From: Branchipolynoe longqiensis
Lineage: Eukaryota; Annelida; Polychaeta; Phyllodocida; Polynoidae
Reading direction: 5' to 3'
Length of the DNA: 64,000 nt
NCBI GenBank assembly: GCA_030323885.1
Contig: CM059191.1
Location: 104,518,292 to 104,582,291, forward strand
Both the position numbers and the translations under genes were made by a program. The notes below the pieces were generated by a model. The model saw only the letters and a program-made list of their open reading frames with translations. It was not told the DNA's origin and ran no database searches. Each line of letters starts with the position of its first letter. Position 1 is the first letter of the stretch. Shown here piece by piece: positions 52,401 to 58,400 of the stretch.

Positions 52401-55400
52401 GAAAGTTTTAAATGAGTCACCCTCACTAATCCAGGCTGGACGGGATGACAGAATCGGAAAGTTTTAAATGAGTCACCCTCACCAATCCGGGGTGGACCGG
52501 ATGACCGAATCGGAAAGTTTTAAATGAGTCGCCCTCACCAATCCGCGGTGGATGGGATGACAGAATGGGAAAGAGCACTGGCTGTCTTTCCATCTGGGAA
52601 GTGGTGCGTTTTAATCGTGACCAAGTCAGACCAATCAATTACCAAATTTATACTTGTCGCTAGCTAGCCTGGCGCTCAGCATTATTAACACAGGACAAGG
52701 ACTGGTTTGGCCATTATTAGGATGATGTGACTAAGTGGGATATTTGGTCATGGTGCTAGTGGCTTAGTCTCACAGATGGGCAACACTATAACGTCGCTAT
52801 TTGTGCACACTGTCATCCTGATATGATAGTTGATATCGCTAGGATATAAAATGGCAATTACCAAACCTTCACTAGTAAGAAATAATGGTAGCCATTCTGC
52901 AGTGGACAAGGTTATGCTGGGGTTTCTTTGTTAAATTATTTTTATTCCAGTAGAATAATATCTTTTTTCAGCATCGAGGTGCCATGTCACTTCACAAATT
53001 GTTGTTTAGCTTGATGCATTTTGCTAAACTGTTAAGTTCTTTGGATGCATCAGTTCACTAGCTTATGCTGAATCCCAAGTTCATTTGTAGAGATTCATTT
53101 GCGTTTACGGGGAGGGAGATCACCCCCTAGGGGGATGCCGACCAAATCGACCCTAGCACAATCGATGGCAAGGTAAAATTAAATTAAATTAAATTTAAAA
53201 ATACAGGAAGTGGGTGTACTGCCCTTCCGGCCTCAACACCAGCAGGGAACAAGCTAACTGCAGTGTGCAGGCGTTGATACCCCAGTCACACTATGCTTGC
53301 GACCAATTTGTGACCATACAAAAATAGATGCTTGCAAAATGGTTGTCAACAAATACCCTATGATACTAAGACGGCTCACTCCCTATGTAGATTTTGCAGT
53401 GCCACCTTGTGGTGGGTTTGATCAGCCCGGCTACTGGTTGGTGTTTCACATGTAAACACATACAATTATATTATACATGAGATAGGTAAGTATGAATACA
53501 CATCAATATGAAATTGCTATGAACAAATACCCATCATCATCAGCATCATCATCAGCATTGCCATCATCACACATCTTTATATTCATATATACATTTATAC
53601 ATATAACATAGTACCTGTTTAACCAAGAGAACAGCCAGCACACCAAGTGGTGGGTTTGATCATTTTGATTACACAGTACAGGCTGAGTGAGCCATCTTAG
53701 TATTATAGGGTCTTTGTTGTCACACAGTGGTCACAAAGTGGTTGCAATGTGGTCCTCAGTGGTTGCTAACCTCCTTGCGACTATTTTAGTTGCAAGGTTA
53801 CAGCTGCTGCAACAAAAAACTCTTAGCGACCAAAATGGTCATCCGGAGGTCACCGACCATTTTCATGGGTTGGTGACTAGTCGGCGACCAGTGACTTATG
53901 TTGTCACAAAGTGGTTGCCAGTGGTCGCTAGCCCTAGTGTGACTGGGGCTTAACATACCATGATGCACTGCGACGCGCGTGGTGTGTGCGATGAGTGGGG
54001 CCACTTACATCCTTGTCAATGATGAGCACCTCCACCTGCCCCTTGGCCACCAGGCTGTCCTCTCTGCAGATCTGCTTCTCCATCATTTCCGGCTGCAGCC
54101 AATCAGAAGACAGCAGCGTCACACAGTTAAATTAGCAGGATCCAACATGAAAGCGCAAACTTTTAAAACCAAAACACTTCAAGCTGCATAGTCTGATGAA
54201 CGCATCACACTTTCCAAACCACACCACTGACCTAGATTTGAACCTACATATCTAACTTAGATACAGGTGCGCTTATTAAGCACTTATTGTTGCATAGAAG
54301 GGATTACTATTACATATCTAACTTAGATACAGGTGCACTTATTAAGCACTTATTGTTGCATAGAAGGGACTACTATTACATATCTAACTTAGATACAGGT
54401 GCGCTTATTAAGCACTTATTGTTGCATAGAAGGGATTACTATTACATATCTAACTTAGATACTGGTGCGCTTATTAAGCACTTATTGTTGCATAAAAGGG
54501 ACTACTATTACATATCTAACTTAGATACAGGTGCACTTATTAAGCACTTATCGTTGCATAGAAGGGACTACTATTACATATCTAACTTAGATACAGGTGC
54601 GCTTATTAAGCACTTATTGTTGCATAGAAGGGATTACTAATACATATCTAACTTAGATACAGGTGCACTTATTAAGCACTTATTGTTGCATAGAAGGGAC
54701 TACTATTACATATCTAACTTAGATACAGGTGTGCTTATTAAGCACTTATTCTTGCATAGAAGGGACTACTATTACATATCTACCTTAGATACAGGTGCAG
54801 TTATTAAGCACTTATTGTTGCATAGAAGGGACTACTATTACATATCTAACTTAGATACAGGTGCGCTTATTAAGCACTTATTGTTGCATAGAAGGGACTA
54901 CTATTACATATCTAACTTAGATACAGGTGCGCTTATTAAGCACTTATTGTTGCATAGAAGGGACTACTATTACATATCTAACTTAGATACAGGTGCGCTT
55001 ATTAAGCACTTATTGTTGCATAGAAGGGACTACTATTACATATCTAACTTAGATACAGGTGCGCTTATTAAGCACTTATTGTTGCATAGAAGGGACTACT
55101 ATTACATATCTAACTTAGATACAGGTGCAGTTATTAAGCACTCATTGTTGCATAGAAGGGACTACTATTACATATCTAACTTAGATACAGGTGCGCTTAT
55201 TAAGCACTTATTGTTGCATAGAAGGGACTACTATAACATATCTAACTTAGATACAGGTGCGCTTATTAAGCACTTATTGTTGCATAGAAGGGACTACTAT
55301 TACATATCTAACTTAGATACTGGTGCGCTTATTAAGCACTTATTGTTGCATAGAAGGGACTACTATTACATATCTAACTTAGATACAGGTGCGCTTATTA

Positions 55401-58400
55401 AGCACTTATTGTTGCATAGAAGGGACTACTATTACATATCTAACTTAGATACAGGTGCAGTTATTAAGCACTTATTGTTGCATAGAAGGGACTACTATTA
55501 CATATCTAACTTAGATACTGGTGCAGTTATTAAGCACTTATTGTTGCATAGAAGGGACTACTATTACATATCTAACTTAGATACAGGTGCAGTTATTAAG
55601 CACTTATTGTTGCATAGAAGGGACTACTATTACATATCTAACTTAGATACAGGTGCAGTTATTAAGCACTTATTGTTGCATAGAAGGGATTACTATTACA
55701 TATCTAACTTAGATACTGGTGCAGTTATTAAGCACTTATTGTTGCATAGAAGGGACTACTATTACATATCTAACTTAGATACTGGTGCAGTTATTAAGCA
55801 CTTATTGTTGCATAGAAGGGACTACTATTACATATCTAATTAGATACAGGTGCGCTCATTAAGCACTTATTGTTGCATAGAAGGGACTACTATTACATAT
55901 CTAACTTAGATACAGGTGCGCTTATTAAGCACTTATTGTTGCATAGAAGGGACTACTATTACATATCTACCTTAGATACAGGTGCGCTTATTAAGCACTT
56001 ATTGTTGCATAGAAGGGACTACTATTACATATCTAACTTAGATACAGGTGCGCTTATTAAGCACTTATTGTTGCATAGAAGGGACTACTATTACATATCT
56101 ACCTTAGATACAGGTGCAGTTATTAAGCACTTATTGTTGCATAGAAGGGACTACTATTACATATCTAACTTAGATACAGGTGCAGTTATTAAGCACTTAT
56201 TGTTGCATAGAAGGGACTACTATTACATATCTAACTTAGATACAGGTGCGCTTATTAAGCACTTATTGTTGCATAGAAGGGACTACTATTACCTATCTAA
56301 CTTAGATACAGGTGCGCTTATTAAGCACTTATTGTTGCATAGAAGGGACTACTATTACATATCTAACTTAGATACTGGTGCAGTTATTAAGCACTTATTG
56401 TTGCATAGAAGGGATTACTAATACTTATTATTATTATTGGTATTATTATTATTATTCTTCTATCACTGCATAGAAGGAATATTACATTTAATAGAACCTG
56501 TCACTGCCGGAAGTCCATAAAGTTCAGAATTTAAATGTGCACACCAAAATTAATTTTTCATGTATTTTAATCCTAATATATCTGAAGTTAACCCTTTGAA
56601 ATAAAGGTTCCTCCAAACTTTAAGTTGCATAGTCCGATGGTTTTGAATTTCTGTCATCTTCTGAGATTAATATATGAGGTTGATCGTTATAATGTACCTT
56701 CCTTCAATTTGAAGTAACTTTGCTTTGAAATGACTAGTTCATGAGATATTTGAAGTGTAAGCATGCTAAATTAATTTTGGCATCCTTGCCAAAACTCTGA
56801 CTCCATAGGATTCAGCAGTAACAGGTTCTATTAAATTGACTTAGTATGCCGGTCTATGTAGCAACAAATACTTAATAAATGCACCAGTGTACAAGTTGGA
56901 TATTTAGGTTCAAATGTAGATAAATGTTTTGATTTTTGAAAATGTGATGTTCTTATCGGACTGTGCAACTTTGACCGATAATGATCAGCCTAATATATTT
57001 ATCTAATAAATATACCAGAAACTGAAGTCCATTGGATTATGGAAACTTTCAGCATTTTATCTCCAAGTCTTTAATTGTTTACTTTTGTTTGTTTGTTTAA
57101 CGACCCCCCAGCACAAAAGGTAAACATCGGCTATTGGGGGTCATACGGTGGTTAAACATAACTGACTAAAATATTACATTTCAAACAGGTAAAATAGAGC
57201 ACAGAAATGTATGTCAGAAGAGCATACGACTGCGGTAAAATCACAAATGGTGTATTAATTATTTACAAACAAACTCACGTCAGTTGTCATGCCCTTCACC
57301 AGGAAGCCCATGCCTTTGGTGACTTGTCCTGTTGACAGCTGATATTGCCGGAACAAGCCAACTGGAAGCGAGTAAGGGAGGTCTTAGACCCTAGCAACAT
57401 ACCAGGTCACATTTCATACCTACACATCAAACCTATCAGCCTTACAAACTGGACTACCGGTGAACTTAAAGAAAGAACTACTATTACATAGGTCCCTAAC
57501 GCCGGAGCATAAAATTGCATTGTCCGATAAAAACATCAACATTTCAAAACCAAAACACTTATCGAGATTTGAACCTACATACGCAACTTAGATTAGGTAT
57601 CGCAAGTGATTTTCAAAAATAGTTTGGAGTTTGATTTAATCCATTTCACCTGTTAGTATATTGAATTTGAAATAAAATGACACCTCATTTGTGAAAATCG
57701 CTTTAATATTAAAGAAGATATGGACTTTTTTAGGTTGTTACTTTATTGGTCTCACCCAAAACTAAAAAGATAACATTTTTGATGGCTCCAAAAATTAAAA
57801 GTAACCACGCTATCAGACTTCCTGTATTTTTTCCTTCAAATCCATGGCCTATACAATGAGAATAAAAAGATCCAGGGGTCTGATGTGGTTACATTTCAAG
57901 ATATACATCTTCAAAAATGCGCAAAATAACAATTTCTTTAAGTTCACCAATTTCCAAATTTCACTTTGGACCACTTTTGGGGGCTTGGTTGTGGAAAAAA
58001 TTGGCACCCATATTAAATTAGATACTGGCACAGTTATTAAGAATTTGATGCTACATAGAAGGGCACTATAAGCCACTTTAATAGACCCTCTTACTGCTGA
58101 AGCCTATGGGATTAGAGTTTTGGCAAGCATGCCCAAATTTAATTAGTATGTTTTAACTTCAAATATCTCTTAAGTTAGTCATATTAAAGCGAAGCTACTT
58201 CAAAGATTACAACGACCAACCTAATATATTTATCTCAGAAAATGACAGAAACTCAAAATCATCGGACTATGCAACCTTAATGAATAAAGAACATATTCCC
58301 ATAAAACCCCAACAATTTATGATTAAATAATAATATAGGCTTTAAGAAAATGGTCATGATTTCATGTTTTCCAAGATTTTCAAGGATGTTTAGACAAATT

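Noticed and set aside
54287..56421. Repeat protein frames with [19 protein letters not shown]
   Set aside because: The 66-bp array lies inside a MITE in an intron; no signal, promoter or unique coding sequence.
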